A DNA stretch of 7,947 bases from an uncultured Desulfomonile sp. (GTDB lineage: Bacteria > Desulfobacterota > Desulfomonilia > Desulfomonilales > Desulfomonilaceae): NCBI GenBank assembly GCA_937915285.1, contig CALDNG010000012.1, positions 1 through 7,947 on the forward strand, written 5' to 3'. The notes beneath the pieces were generated by a model. It was not told where the DNA came from. It worked only from the letters and a program-made list of their open reading frames with translations, and made no database searches. Positions 1-6,450 of the stretch are shown one piece after another. Position numbers and translations under genes: made by a program. Numbering within the stretch: the stretch's first letter is position 1; every line of letters starts with the position of its first letter.

Positions 1-2358
1 AGACCTTCTAGCCAGGTTTCTCATAGTCCAGCGCCATGAACGGACTACTACCGGGGCACGATCCGTAGTTCTATAGATGACGTGACGCTTTTCGATATCA
101 TTTGAGTCCAGAGATGAATCCAGCTCTGAAACCTTAGATTCAGGCAGTTCACGACAACCCGACTCAACACTTCCGGACCCATCATCATCAGCGCCGAAAC
201 ATGATTTCCTTATCGGCAATGCTGAGACTTTCCTGTAAAGTTCATGCAGATTTTTTACTGCATCATCCCATGCGAATTTCTTTGACCATATAAGCGCTTT
301 TTGTTGAAATCGCCTGCGCAGTCCATTGTCAGAGATCAAACGGTCCATTGCCCTTGAGACATGTTCCGGGTTGGTCATGTCCACATAAAAGGCCGCATCC
401 TGACAAATTTCCCGCCAAAACTCTGAATCAGTCAAAATCATTGGTGTTCCCAGACTTAAGGCCTCAACAGTGTTTAGTATGTCTGAATCTCTAGATGTGG
501 GATTTAACAAACCAAGGCAATTTTCGTACAACCATCTCAAATTTGCGCTAGTGGTTGATTCAATGAACAGGATTTTTTCTAAGTAACCTGAAAATTGTGG
601 ATTTGCCGAAAGATCAGTCTGGAGCTGTGGATCCACACCTACAAAAACGAGAAACTGCTCATGAAAAGCGCTGTTCCGCATTTTCTGGAATGCCCTTACA
701 ATTGCATGAAGCTCTGATTCAAAATGATACGAAGCCATAGACAGCCAAAATCTACGGTTTTTTAATTCGTTTATTTCACGGGATTCAATAATCAATTGGA
801 AGCGGCTGGCAAGTGGCATTGCCATAATCCGATCTTCAGGAAAACCAGGGAATTGTGTCAGGAAATCCTTTCTGGTCTGTCTTGAAACCGTAAATACAGC
901 GTCTGCAAGATTCAGTAAGTCTATCGTAGGACTTTTATGAATATTCGGTAAGAGATAGTCTTCAGGTGCGCCAGAAACCGATAATGACTCTTCAGAGATG
1001 GAAAAAATTACTTTACTCCCTTTCACTGATAGCCTTTGGCCCTCTCCGGTGTGAACTAAATCAGGAAAACCCAGCAAGGCTAACCTATTGGGCTGATGAT
1101 CAAAACCAGGGTCGGTTAAACTTGTTGTAATAAAATGGCGGTTCTGGGGGTGTGGAGACCCGCCTGAGTATGTGCTCTGTTCTCCATTGTATTCATAAAT
1201 TATGAATTGGTCACCGGGGTACTTTTGAGCCATAGACGAGATGATCATGCGGCTGAATTCCTGTAATCCTGACGTACCCGGGAAGATATTTTGGGGAACT
1301 ATTCCTATTCTCAACCCGTAATGCCCAAGTATCTTGAGGCTAACAGGCCAGGCGTTTCTTTTGCGCGAACTCAGGAATCGATCCATGTATTCGATCTCGG
1401 TCTCAGGGACATGCCCCCACCATCTGATGAATGAATCCTGAGCAATCTCACGAACCGCATCGAGGTCCATTTTTCTAATAGCTCTATTTTTGGGAATTTC
1501 CCTGTTGGCTATGAGTGAATATCGGTAAATCCATTCCCTGGGAACCCATCCAAGGGTTTGTTTGAGCATACAATTGATCTCATGGTGAACTTTCATGCTT
1601 TGTCCAAGACTTTTGTTTTGCATGTACATTCGGGATCCTGCCATGACCTTTCTTATGAAACCGAATGATTTGTGGTTGCCGTACCGAAGCCACAACTCGT
1701 AGTCCATGCAATATTTGAGGGTAGGATTCAGCGGTCCGAATTCGTTGACCATCTTGCGACTAAAGAAAACTGCGGGCTGACAAAGATAACAGACATTCAT
1801 CAATCTCCGGTAATCCCAGGGTTCAGTTGGATATCTGGCCATGATTACGTCATACTCATCAATGTAGTGAGCAAGTCCATAAATGGCATCAGTCTTGAGT
1901 TCATTCAAAAGAACATCCGCTGCGACACTAAAAGCGCCGGGGTAAAATATGTCATCAGAATTAATCCAGGCGATTATTTGGCCGCTGCTCATTCGTATGC
2001 CCTTATTTACTGCATCCGCCTGACCTCCATCCGTCTCGGATACCCATTTAAAGTCAATGCCTCTGCATTTGAGGGGATGCCGACCTTTTCTCAATATTGC
2101 TGAATACTTTCTCAATATATCTATGGTGTTGTCGGATGATGCCCCGTCTACGATTCTAAACTCGATCTGAAAGTCTCCAGATTGATCAAGGACGGACAGT
2201 ATAGTCCTTTCTATGAATTGGCCTTGATTGAAAGAGGGAGTGATCACTGAGATCGTGGGTATCAAGTTTTTGATCCTGTTAAGATCCAGTGAACTGTTTT
2301 TGACAGCAAGCGATTTCCGCCCATAGAGATATCTGACGGCATCGACTGCGGGAAGCAA
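1..2358 (-). CDS. GT2-GT4 two-domain glycosyltransferase, C-terminus beyond the left edge
   Basis: No stop codon occurs in this frame from the dehydratase stop (2410) to the left edge, so the protein is incomplete at its C-terminus. With the TTG at 2358 as residue 1, a GT-A (family GT2) domain spans about 35-300. It shows the nucleotide-binding start ISVITPSFNQG (36-46), IVDGASSDNT (69-78), ETDGGQADA (108-116), the DXD-type NSDD (133-136) and MDYELW (218-223). A GT-B (family GT4) domain follows at about 345-700, from LRIGIVPQNIF to VEALSLGTPMILT near 630. An acidic, Ser-rich linker and a basic segment then reach the edge. The likely role is addition of two sugars to a surface polysaccharide from the cytoplasmic side. 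The start is uncertain. The TTG at 2358 leaves a 51-base gap after the dehydratase. The TTG at 2265 has AGGA 8 bases upstream and gives a typical GT2 N-terminus. The only nearby ATG (2375) is out of frame. The GT4 half lacks several usual donor-binding residues (see findings). Confidence 0.88.
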   Translation of the reverse strand, partial: MLPAVDAVRYLYGRKSLAVKNSSLDLNRIKNLIPTISVITPSFNQGQFIERTILSVLDQSGDFQIEFRIVDGASSDNTIDILRKYSAILRKGRHPLKCRGIDFKWVSETDGGQADAVNKGIRMSSGQIIAWINSDDIFYPGAFSVAADVLLNELKTDAIYGLAHYIDEYDVIMARYPTEPWDYRRLMNVCYLCQPAVFFSRKMVNEFGPLNPTLKYCMDYELWLRYGNHKSFGFIRKVMAGSRMYMQNKSLGQSMKVHHEINCMLKQTLGWVPREWIYRYSLIANREIPKNRAIRKMDLDAVREIAQDSFIRWWGHVPETEIEYMDRFLSSRKRNAWPVSLKILGHYGLRIGIVPQNIFPGTSGLQEFSRMIISSMAQKYPGDQFIIYEYNGEQSTYSGGSPHPQNRHFITTSLTDPGFDHQPNRLALLGFPDLVHTGEGQRLSVKGSKVIFSISEESLSVSGAPEDYLLPNIHKSPTIDLLNLADAVFTVSRQTRKDFLTQFPGFPEDRIMAMPLASRFQLIIESREINELKNRRFWLSMASYHFESELHAIVRAFQKMRNSAFHEQFLVFVGVDPQLQTDLSANPQFSGYLEKILFIESTTSANLRWLYENCLGLLNPTSRDSDILNTVEALSLGTPMILTDSEFWREICQDAAFYVDMTNPEHVSRAMDRLISDNGLRRRFQQKALIWSKKFAWDDAVKNLHELYRKVSALPIRKSCFGADDDGSGSVESGCRELPESKVSELDSSLDSNDIEKRHVIYRTTDRAPVVVRSWRWTMRNLARRS
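2274..2277 (-). promoter_or_regulatory. Candidate Shine-Dalgarno AGGA for the alternative TTG start at 2265
   Basis: On the minus strand AGGA lies 8 bases before an in-frame TTG (2265-2263), which would begin the protein directly at the first beta strand of the GT2 domain (MIPTISVITPS). It is a better ribosome-binding site than anything in front of the TTG at 2358. It would leave about 145 bases between the dehydratase stop and the GT2-GT4 start. Confidence 0.35.
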
Positions 2359-2409
2359 GAAACGGCTTTCTTCATGTGTAATTGGACGGGGGCTTGCTGA
2401 GGGTGAGCT

Positions 2410-3384
2410 TCACTTTAGACGTTCAATATCCTTGTCCACCATCATTTTTATCGTGGTCTCAAAATCCGTCCTGGGACTCCACCCGAGTTCCTCTCGGGCC
2501 CTACTTGAATCTCCGCAAAGTGGCAATCCCTCTGGGGAGCGCTTCAGTGAATCATTAACCTTGACCCAGTCCTGCCACTCAAGCCCAACGTGGGAGAATG
2601 CTATGGTCAGAATATCCCGGACTGAGTGCAATTTGCCTGAGGACAAGACATAGTCAGACGGTTTTTCAGAGATCATCATCAGCCAGATCGCTTCAACTAT
2701 GTCCCCTGCGTAACTCCAGTCACGGACACCATTGAGATCACCCAGATCCAAAATCAATTGCTTCCCCAGACTTAAGGCTGCCGCTGCACGGGTTATTTTC
2801 CTTGTCACGTAATTTTCCGGACGCCATTCGCTTTCATGGTTGTAAAGAATTCCTGAACAGGCATGAATGCCATAGTTTTCCCGGTAATTTCTGGTCAAAT
2901 GAAATGCGAATACTTTTGAGGACCCATAAGGGTTGTCTGGGTGAAATCTTGTCCATTCGTTCTGTGGGGACTCGTGTGGATGATGTCCGAACATTTCGCT
3001 GCTGCATGCCTGAAAAAAACGGGAAGACGGGCTTTCTTCAATAAGGGTCTGCAGCAGTTCTCCAACTGCGTATCCATTGATCAGTTCTGAATCCGCCGGT
3101 GTCTTCCATGAGTGAGGCACAAAGCTGTTTCCTGCGAGATTGAAAATGAATTCCGGTCTGTTTTTTCTGATGATTTCCCGAAGGAGTGACGAGTTGGAAA
3201 CGCTCGACTGAATAAGTTCAAGGTCTTGCTTTGGCAAGTATTTGATGGTCGGCGAATCGAGGTCAGTGTCGAGAAGGCATCCCAGAATTTTGTAACCCTT
3301 ACGGGACAATAGGTGAGACAGGAAATACCCATCCTGTCCACCAATTCCAAGTATCACGGCATTAGACTTGTGGTTGGAATTCAT
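2410..3384 (-). CDS. gmd: GDP-mannose 4,6-dehydratase family protein (short-chain dehydrogenase fold)
   Basis: This is an extended SDR enzyme that most resembles GDP-mannose 4,6-dehydratase, which turns GDP-mannose into GDP-4-keto-6-deoxymannose, the precursor of GDP-fucose, GDP-rhamnose and related donors. Numbering from the upstream TTG at 3405, it has the Rossmann loop GIGGQDG (20-26), NLAGNS (89-94), the catalytic SSE (135-137; the usual Thr is Ser here), YGSSK with Tyr160 and Lys164, and the GMD hallmark LYNHES (187-192) followed by YVTRKITRA. RDW appears later, as in GMD. At about 325 residues it is a little shorter than E. coli Gmd (373). I chose the ATG at 3384 because it puts 10-12 residues before the Rossmann loop, as is usual. 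The TTG at 3405 adds MDLIVLV, and neither has a clear Shine-Dalgarno. It follows the GT4 gene by 27 bases and is in phase with the GT2-GT4 gene behind it. The symbol reflects family membership, since substrate specificity cannot be read directly. Confidence 0.88.
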   Translation of the reverse strand: MNSNHKSNAVILGIGGQDGYFLSHLLSRKGYKILGCLLDTDLDSPTIKYLPKQDLELIQSSVSNSSLLREIIRKNRPEFIFNLAGNSFVPHSWKTPADSELINGYAVGELLQTLIEESPSSRFFQACSSEMFGHHPHESPQNEWTRFHPDNPYGSSKVFAFHLTRNYRENYGIHACSGILYNHESEWRPENYVTRKITRAAAALSLGKQLILDLGDLNGVRDWSYAGDIVEAIWLMMISEKPSDYVLSSGKLHSVRDILTIAFSHVGLEWQDWVKVNDSLKRSPEGLPLCGDSSRAREELGWSPRTDFETTIKMMVDKDIERLK

Positions 3385-3411
3385 CACCAAAACAATTAGG
3401 TCCAAAGATGC

Positions 3412-4809
3412 TCATGGAGACTGAACACCTTTTACTCGAACATTAATCCGGGAAAGATCTGAATATATGGCTGTAAGGCGTTCCGAAATAGCCTTTCCCG
3501 TTGACCTGGCGTTAAACTTTCCGAGAATGGTCTTCTGCCCCCGTCTACTTCTGATTCTGCCAATTTCAGGATATTTGGCCAGGGTGCGCATGATTCTGGC
3601 GGCGTAATCAGTGTCCGGTTCCGCCCAAAGGGTTCCCTTGGGATACGGTCGAGCGTTTTTCGACAATCTCTTCAACCTGTATGGAACGGGAAACGAATTC
3701 TGACTATCCATGAAATCCATGTTGGACGACCATCCAGTAGCAATCACGGGTATTCCCAAGGACATGGCCTCGGCGATAGGTAGTCCGAATCCTTCTGCAC
3801 GGTGTAGACTCACAAGACAGTCAGATTCACGCATAAGATTTATCAAATCAGTTCTTGAAATCACCCCATCTATCAAAATGATTCTGGGATCCTTGCTGGC
3901 TTTCTTTAACAGAGAGCGCAGTTCGCTTCCACCGGCCACTGAGTTCATTATTTTGATGATCAGGCAGACATCATTTTGACCAGTCTTAAAGGCTTTTTCA
4001 AATGCATCCAAAACTCCACCGGGGTTTTTTCGCTCTGCCCTGCTGTTGAAATCCAGCATTGTCAGGAAAACGTATTTGTCCCTTAATGCCTTGATCATAG
4101 AGCCTCTCTCGGAACGCAGCGTTGGATTGGTATCGACGTTCAAGGGAATCCTGAAAACCGGTTTACCCAAATGTTTTTCCATGACAGATTTGCAAAAAGA
4201 GGAAGCCACCCATATCTCATCGAATAATTCCGAAGCCTTCAGCCAGTGTTTCGGCAGAACTTGGGTCTCCCAAAACCAAAAGGCGATGTTGTAAGTTGAC
4301 GACCGATAAATCGAACTCACAATTTCCAGTCCCAAATTGTTTATGACATCGGGATTGAAATGGTAAAGACTGACTGGATGGCATTCTGAAACGTTCAATC
4401 TGCCAGTCCAAGTAGTGGCTTTGCGCTGGCCGTCTATTCTAATGTCCACAGTGTTTACCGGTATCCTGGCTGCGTTGAGTCCTCTGATGGTGGAACGCAC
4501 AGCTTCCCCTAGCCCAAAACTGCGTGAAATAAATCCCAGGACATTGACTCCAAATCTGTTTTGGTCTTGAACGATTCCTAAGTCGGGTTTTCCGACTTCA
4601 GTTAGCATATGGACTGCACGGTTCACCCTTCGGGTCTGAATGTAAGCAGTCAAAGGAAACAGGATTGACTCCGGTATACGCCTGGCAAGATTTTTTATGT
4701 TCATGTGAAGTAGATCAGAGAGATTTAGCTGAAGCCCCAAATATCGGGCATGCAAAAAATCCACAAGGGTAGCACCCCGAATGCCTGGGGCCAGGGATCG
4801 AAGGGACAA
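3412..4809 (-). CDS. GT4-family glycosyltransferase (GT-B fold)
   Basis: A 465-residue cytoplasmic GT-B glycosyltransferase. After a basic, partly hydrophobic N-terminal segment (about 36-70), the N-terminal Rossmann domain begins at FGVNVLGFISRSFGLGEA (from residue 86). That segment resembles the GxNVxGY...GLGEAxR start of GT4 enzymes in polysaccharide clusters. The C-terminal domain has the donor-phosphate-binding AERKNP (about 258-263) and the canonical EGFGLPIAEAMSLG (about 337-350), whose two Glu residues have the usual E-x7-E spacing, so the enzyme looks intact. Donor and acceptor sugars cannot be deduced. The annotated start is a TTG with only a poor GGGG-containing site upstream. In-frame alternatives are GTG at 4764 and ATG at 4704 (residue 36), and no start is well supported. 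It is the first gene of the polysaccharide cassette and is followed by the dehydratase after 27 bases. Confidence 0.9.
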   Translation of the reverse strand: MSLRSLAPGIRGATLVDFLHARYLGLQLNLSDLLHMNIKNLARRIPESILFPLTAYIQTRRVNRAVHMLTEVGKPDLGIVQDQNRFGVNVLGFISRSFGLGEAVRSTIRGLNAARIPVNTVDIRIDGQRKATTWTGRLNVSECHPVSLYHFNPDVINNLGLEIVSSIYRSSTYNIAFWFWETQVLPKHWLKASELFDEIWVASSFCKSVMEKHLGKPVFRIPLNVDTNPTLRSERGSMIKALRDKYVFLTMLDFNSRAERKNPGGVLDAFEKAFKTGQNDVCLIIKIMNSVAGGSELRSLLKKASKDPRIILIDGVISRTDLINLMRESDCLVSLHRAEGFGLPIAEAMSLGIPVIATGWSSNMDFMDSQNSFPVPYRLKRLSKNARPYPKGTLWAEPDTDYAARIMRTLAKYPEIGRIRSRRGQKTILGKFNARSTGKAISERLTAIYSDLSRINVRVKGVQSP

Positions 4810-4828
4810 AGCTGCGCCCCAACAGTTT

Positions 4829-4863
4829 AGTATAACTATTTGGTTTAACTAGTTAATTGTCAG
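4829..4863 (-). promoter_or_regulatory. Candidate sigma-70-type promoter of the glycosyltransferase cassette
   Basis: On the minus strand CTGACA (4863-4858, 5 of 6 consensus positions) is followed 17 bases later by AATAGT (4840-4835, 4 of 6). The next hexamer, TATACT (4834-4829, 5 of 6), is an alternative -10 with a weak -35, TTAACT, 16 bases upstream. Either would give a leader of only about 10-25 bases before the TTG at 4809. If the gene really starts at GTG 4764 or ATG 4704 the leader is longer. A perfect 12-bp palindrome lies inside the spacer. Confidence 0.35.
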
Positions 4864-4913
4864 TAGGTTTATAGATAAGTCTATTGTTAAAAGGCCAACT
4901 ATAGGTTAAGGCC
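4836..4913. repeat. Degenerate CTAT...GTTAA repeats upstream of the glycosyltransferase cassette
   Basis: Three related elements occur on the plus strand: CTATTTGGTTTAAC (4836-4849), CTATTGTTAAAAGGCC (4881-4896) and CTATAGGTTAAGGCC (4899-4913). The last two form an imperfect tandem repeat with an 18-base period and both end in GGCC. The region is AT-rich, so chance similarity is possible. Position, just upstream of the candidate promoter and running to the end of the small ORF, would suit a regulator-binding array. Confidence 0.3.
4845..4856. promoter_or_regulatory. Perfect 12-bp palindrome TTAACTAGTTAA, possible operator
   Basis: The half-sites TTAACT and AGTTAA are exact reverse complements with no spacer. 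The palindrome sits between the proposed -35 and -10 hexamers of the glycosyltransferase promoter, where a bound dimeric repressor would block RNA polymerase. The sequence is AT-rich, so a short palindrome is not strong evidence alone. Confidence 0.3.
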
Positions 4914-5105
4914 TAAAATTTGCCCTGGAAAATACTGTCTTTTAAATTCGTTCAGAATTTGGACCAGTTTGTCAGGAAATGAGACGCCTGAAGTATCAGA
5001 TTCTCCGGTCTGGCCAATACTCGGTTGCATTCCAAATGGGTGGGGGTGTTTCAGCAGACGATTCAAGAAAAGAACGCATAGACCTGCAAAATCATGATTG
5101 TTCAT
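4899..5105 (-). CDS. Small hypothetical protein, 68 residues
   Basis: I do not recognise this ORF. It starts at an ATG (5105), the only gene here besides the dehydratase with a usable ATG, and has a strong purine run, GGGGGGA, ending 9 bases upstream. An in-frame TAG at 5123-5121 limits it on the 5' side. The product begins MNNHDFAGLCVLFLNRLLKH, a hydrophobic stretch with too few residues for a convincing membrane helix. The middle is Pro/Gly/Ser/Thr-rich (about 22-42), and the C-terminal segment DKLVQILNEFKRQYF looks amphipathic. It lies alone, 90 bases ahead of the GT4 gene and behind a candidate promoter and structured leader. It could be a real small protein, a leader peptide, or a chance ORF. 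The ribosome-binding site is the main argument for it. Confidence 0.4.
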   Translation of the reverse strand: MNNHDFAGLCVLFLNRLLKHPHPFGMQPSIGQTGESDTSGVSFPDKLVQILNEFKRQYFPGQILGLNL

Positions 5106-5114
5106 TTTTGTGAT

Positions 5115-5121
5115 TCCCCCC
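5115..5121 (-). promoter_or_regulatory. Purine-rich ribosome-binding site of the 68-codon ORF
   Basis: On the minus strand GGGGGGA is followed by 9 bases and then ATG (5105). Spacing suits a Shine-Dalgarno, although the six-G run is not the canonical GGAGG. Confidence 0.45.
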
Positions 5122-5168
5122 TAAAAACTATGTCTTTACGAACATGGATATTTAGGTAAAATTTTTGG

Positions 5169-5218
5169 AGTCAGCAGATCGGGTGTGAAAAGCCTTTTCT
5201 AGCTTACCAAAGCTGACT
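5169..5218. repeat. Nested inverted repeats, possible structured leader RNA
   Basis: AGTCAGC (5169-5175) and GCTGACT (5212-5218) are exact inverted repeats separated by 36 bases. Two smaller hairpins lie within or overlapping: GAAAA-GCC-TTTTC (5187-5199) and AGCTT-ACCA-AAGCT (5201-5214). The second shares bases with the right arm of the outer stem, so the two are mutually exclusive, as in a switching leader. The block lies between the candidate promoter at 5225-5254 and the 68-codon ORF. No known riboswitch family is recognisable. Confidence 0.35.
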
Positions 5219-5224
5219 GGATGT

Positions 5225-5254
5225 TTTATAATACTTTCTTGAACAGGTTTGCAA
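5225..5254 (-). promoter_or_regulatory. Candidate promoter ahead of the structured leader and small ORF
   Basis: On the minus strand TTGCAA (5254-5249) and TATAAA (5230-5225) are separated by 18 bases. Transcription would start near 5218, exactly at the outer arm of the inverted repeat, and give a leader of about 110 bases before the ATG at 5105. This is a weak match in an AT-rich stretch, and the fit with the hairpin position is its best support. Confidence 0.3.
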
Positions 5255-5299
5255 CATTTTTTTGCCGGTAAGTAAGCTATTGGTGAAATATTTCTTATC

Positions 5300-5551
5300 C
5301 TATGAGGGCCACATGGCTCCGTACACCAAATGACGATGTAACCTCAGCGATAGATATTCTTCAACATTTTCATTGGCATCGGGCGCTGACTTTCCTGGAG
5401 CAACCGGAATAAAACTACCAGTCCAGTTCGTATGAGAAAAAAATCTACCAGATTTGCCCGATGCTTCGATCAATCTCTCTGACTTCTTGCTAAAACCCTT
5501 TACCGTCAAAAACTGCCTGCAATTGGGTTTAAACCCATTAAAATAAATTCT
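5300..5551 (-). other. Open reading frame continuing in phase after the phosphorylase stop, 83 codons
   Basis: After the TAA of the phosphorylase (5554-5552) the same frame stays open to a TAG at 5302-5300. The only usable initiator is a TTG at 5509, giving 69 residues, with a poor AGGCAG site upstream. The peptide is rich in Lys, Ser, Arg and Gly, with no recognisable domain or membrane segment. It may be a decayed gene end, an unrecognised small gene or chance. Together with 5106-5299 it makes up the gene-poor stretch between the two blocks. Confidence 0.25.
5524..5537. repeat. Perfect 14-bp palindrome TGGGTTTAAACCCA
   Basis: The palindrome lies 14 bases after the phosphorylase stop codon. 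As RNA it could form only a four-pair stem with a six-base loop and has no following U-run on the minus strand, so it is not a convincing terminator. A protein-binding site is possible. Confidence 0.35.
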
Positions 5552-6376
5552 TTATGACCTTCTATCCCCAGCTAGCTTCTGACTTTCGTTGTGGCAGTCC
5601 ATGCTGAAAAGTATTTCCACTGCTCTAAAAGCGGTCTTGATTGCTCTAGCTTCAAACTCTTCCAAATCGCACCAGGAGCCATTGATTCGATTGCAGAAGG
5701 CTACTGTCAAGCCGCCTGCCCTAAGTCTGTAGGTGGAAACTGCGGCCAAGGTAAGGAACACGGACATCTCCATTTCAAAGTTAAGCACTCCGAGCGCCCT
5801 GAGTCTTTCAATTTTTTCTGGGTCACGAACTGGAAATCCATCAATCTGGCGTGCCTGACCGGCATAAAAATCAGATGTTGTGCATGTGGCGCCGATGTGG
5901 TGGGAAAAGCCAAGCTCTTGAGCAGCACGTTTAAGGGCTTCCATAACGTCGGGGTTGGATCGGACTTCAATTAAGGGGTCGGCATTGTAGTGGCTTGCGT
6001 TCTCCTCTCTCAGGCATTTGTCCGTAATGATCAAATCTCCTGGAGCAATCTGGGGCTGAATGGCTCCAGATGTGCCAACTCTTATGAATGTTGCATTGTG
6101 TTGACATTGCGCCGCCTCCACAACTGCAATGGCTGTAGCAGGTCCGCCAATTCCTGTTCCCATTATTGAAACAGGAATTTTCCTATAGAAGCCTGTGTAG
6201 ACCACATACTCACGGTTTTTTCCCTTGAGTTCCCTACTATCTAGAAACTCCGCCATAACGTGGCTGCGTTCTGGATTTGCGCAGGCCAGTATGTATGGCG
6301 CTATATCGCCTGTGGCGCAGTCTATGTGGTATAATTTTCCTTCACCGTCCATTGGTAGATTGCATTCGTGAGACAA
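5552..6376 (-). CDS. udp: Uridine phosphorylase-like enzyme (NP-I nucleoside phosphorylase family)
   Basis: A 274-residue cytosolic enzyme of the PNP/UDP phosphorylase family, predicted to cleave uridine with phosphate to uracil and ribose-1-phosphate. Residues known from E. coli Udp are matched: LYHI with His17 (Udp His8), Arg37 (Arg30), GTGIGGP (73-79), RVGTSG with Arg99 and Thr102 (Arg91, Thr94), FYAGQAR with Phe170, Gln174 and Arg176 (the uracil-binding Phe162, Gln166, Arg168), and FEMEM with Glu201-Met202-Glu203 (the ribose-binding EME). One departure is in the first phosphate loop: GDPDR is ANPER (33-37) here. The protein is about 20 residues longer than E. coli Udp, at both ends. The TTG start at 6376 is chosen for its good Shine-Dalgarno. 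The first in-frame ATG (residue 9) lacks one. The gene follows the CHAT gene by 74 bases and may share its transcript. The symbol marks family resemblance, and uridine specificity is likely but not proven. Confidence 0.9.
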   Translation of the reverse strand: MSHECNLPMDGEGKLYHIDCATGDIAPYILACANPERSHVMAEFLDSRELKGKNREYVVYTGFYRKIPVSIMGTGIGGPATAIAVVEAAQCQHNATFIRVGTSGAIQPQIAPGDLIITDKCLREENASHYNADPLIEVRSNPDVMEALKRAAQELGFSHHIGATCTTSDFYAGQARQIDGFPVRDPEKIERLRALGVLNFEMEMSVFLTLAAVSTYRLRAGGLTVAFCNRINGSWCDLEEFEARAIKTAFRAVEILFSMDCHNESQKLAGDRRS

Positions 6377-6380
6377 TTTT

Positions 6381-6388
6381 CTCTCCCT
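6381..6388 (-). promoter_or_regulatory. Ribosome-binding site that fixes the TTG start of the phosphorylase
   Basis: AGGGAGAG on the minus strand places the GGAG core (6386-6383) 6 bases before the TTG at 6376. This is the clearest Shine-Dalgarno in the window and supports the TTG over the downstream ATG. Confidence 0.65.
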
Positions 6389-6450
6389 GAATCAACGGTT
6401 ATCCCCACCAGGATCATTTGGCAATTAACAATATGTAAGGATCTTACCTT

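Noticed and set aside
1672..2103. 143-codon open frame on the plus strand
   Set aside because: It lies wholly opposite the GT2 domain, whose minus-strand translation carries the DXD and other GT2 motifs. The plus-strand product has no recognisable feature.
2410..2412. TGA read as selenocysteine or as a reassigned codon joining the dehydratase to the GT2-GT4 protein
   Set aside because: Other genes here also end at TGA in the expected place, no selenocysteine element or catalytic context is visible, and the dehydratase is complete at this point.
2432..4411. Several 60-90 codon frames on both strands inside the dehydratase and GT4 genes
   Set aside because: They overlap well-supported genes in other frames and lack their own ribosome-binding sites or motifs.
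5302..5412. 36-codon plus-strand ORF starting at ATG 5302
   Set aside because: No Shine-Dalgarno precedes it and no domain is recognisable, so chance is the simplest explanation.
5591..5974. 127-codon plus-strand frame opposite the phosphorylase, and an 87-codon minus frame within it
   Set aside because: Both are shadows of the phosphorylase, whose catalytic motifs fix the correct frame.
6435..6447. Hairpin GTAAG-GAT-CTTAC between the CHAT and phosphorylase genes as a terminator
   Set aside because: The stem is only five pairs, low in GC and has no U-run. It does not argue against co-transcription.
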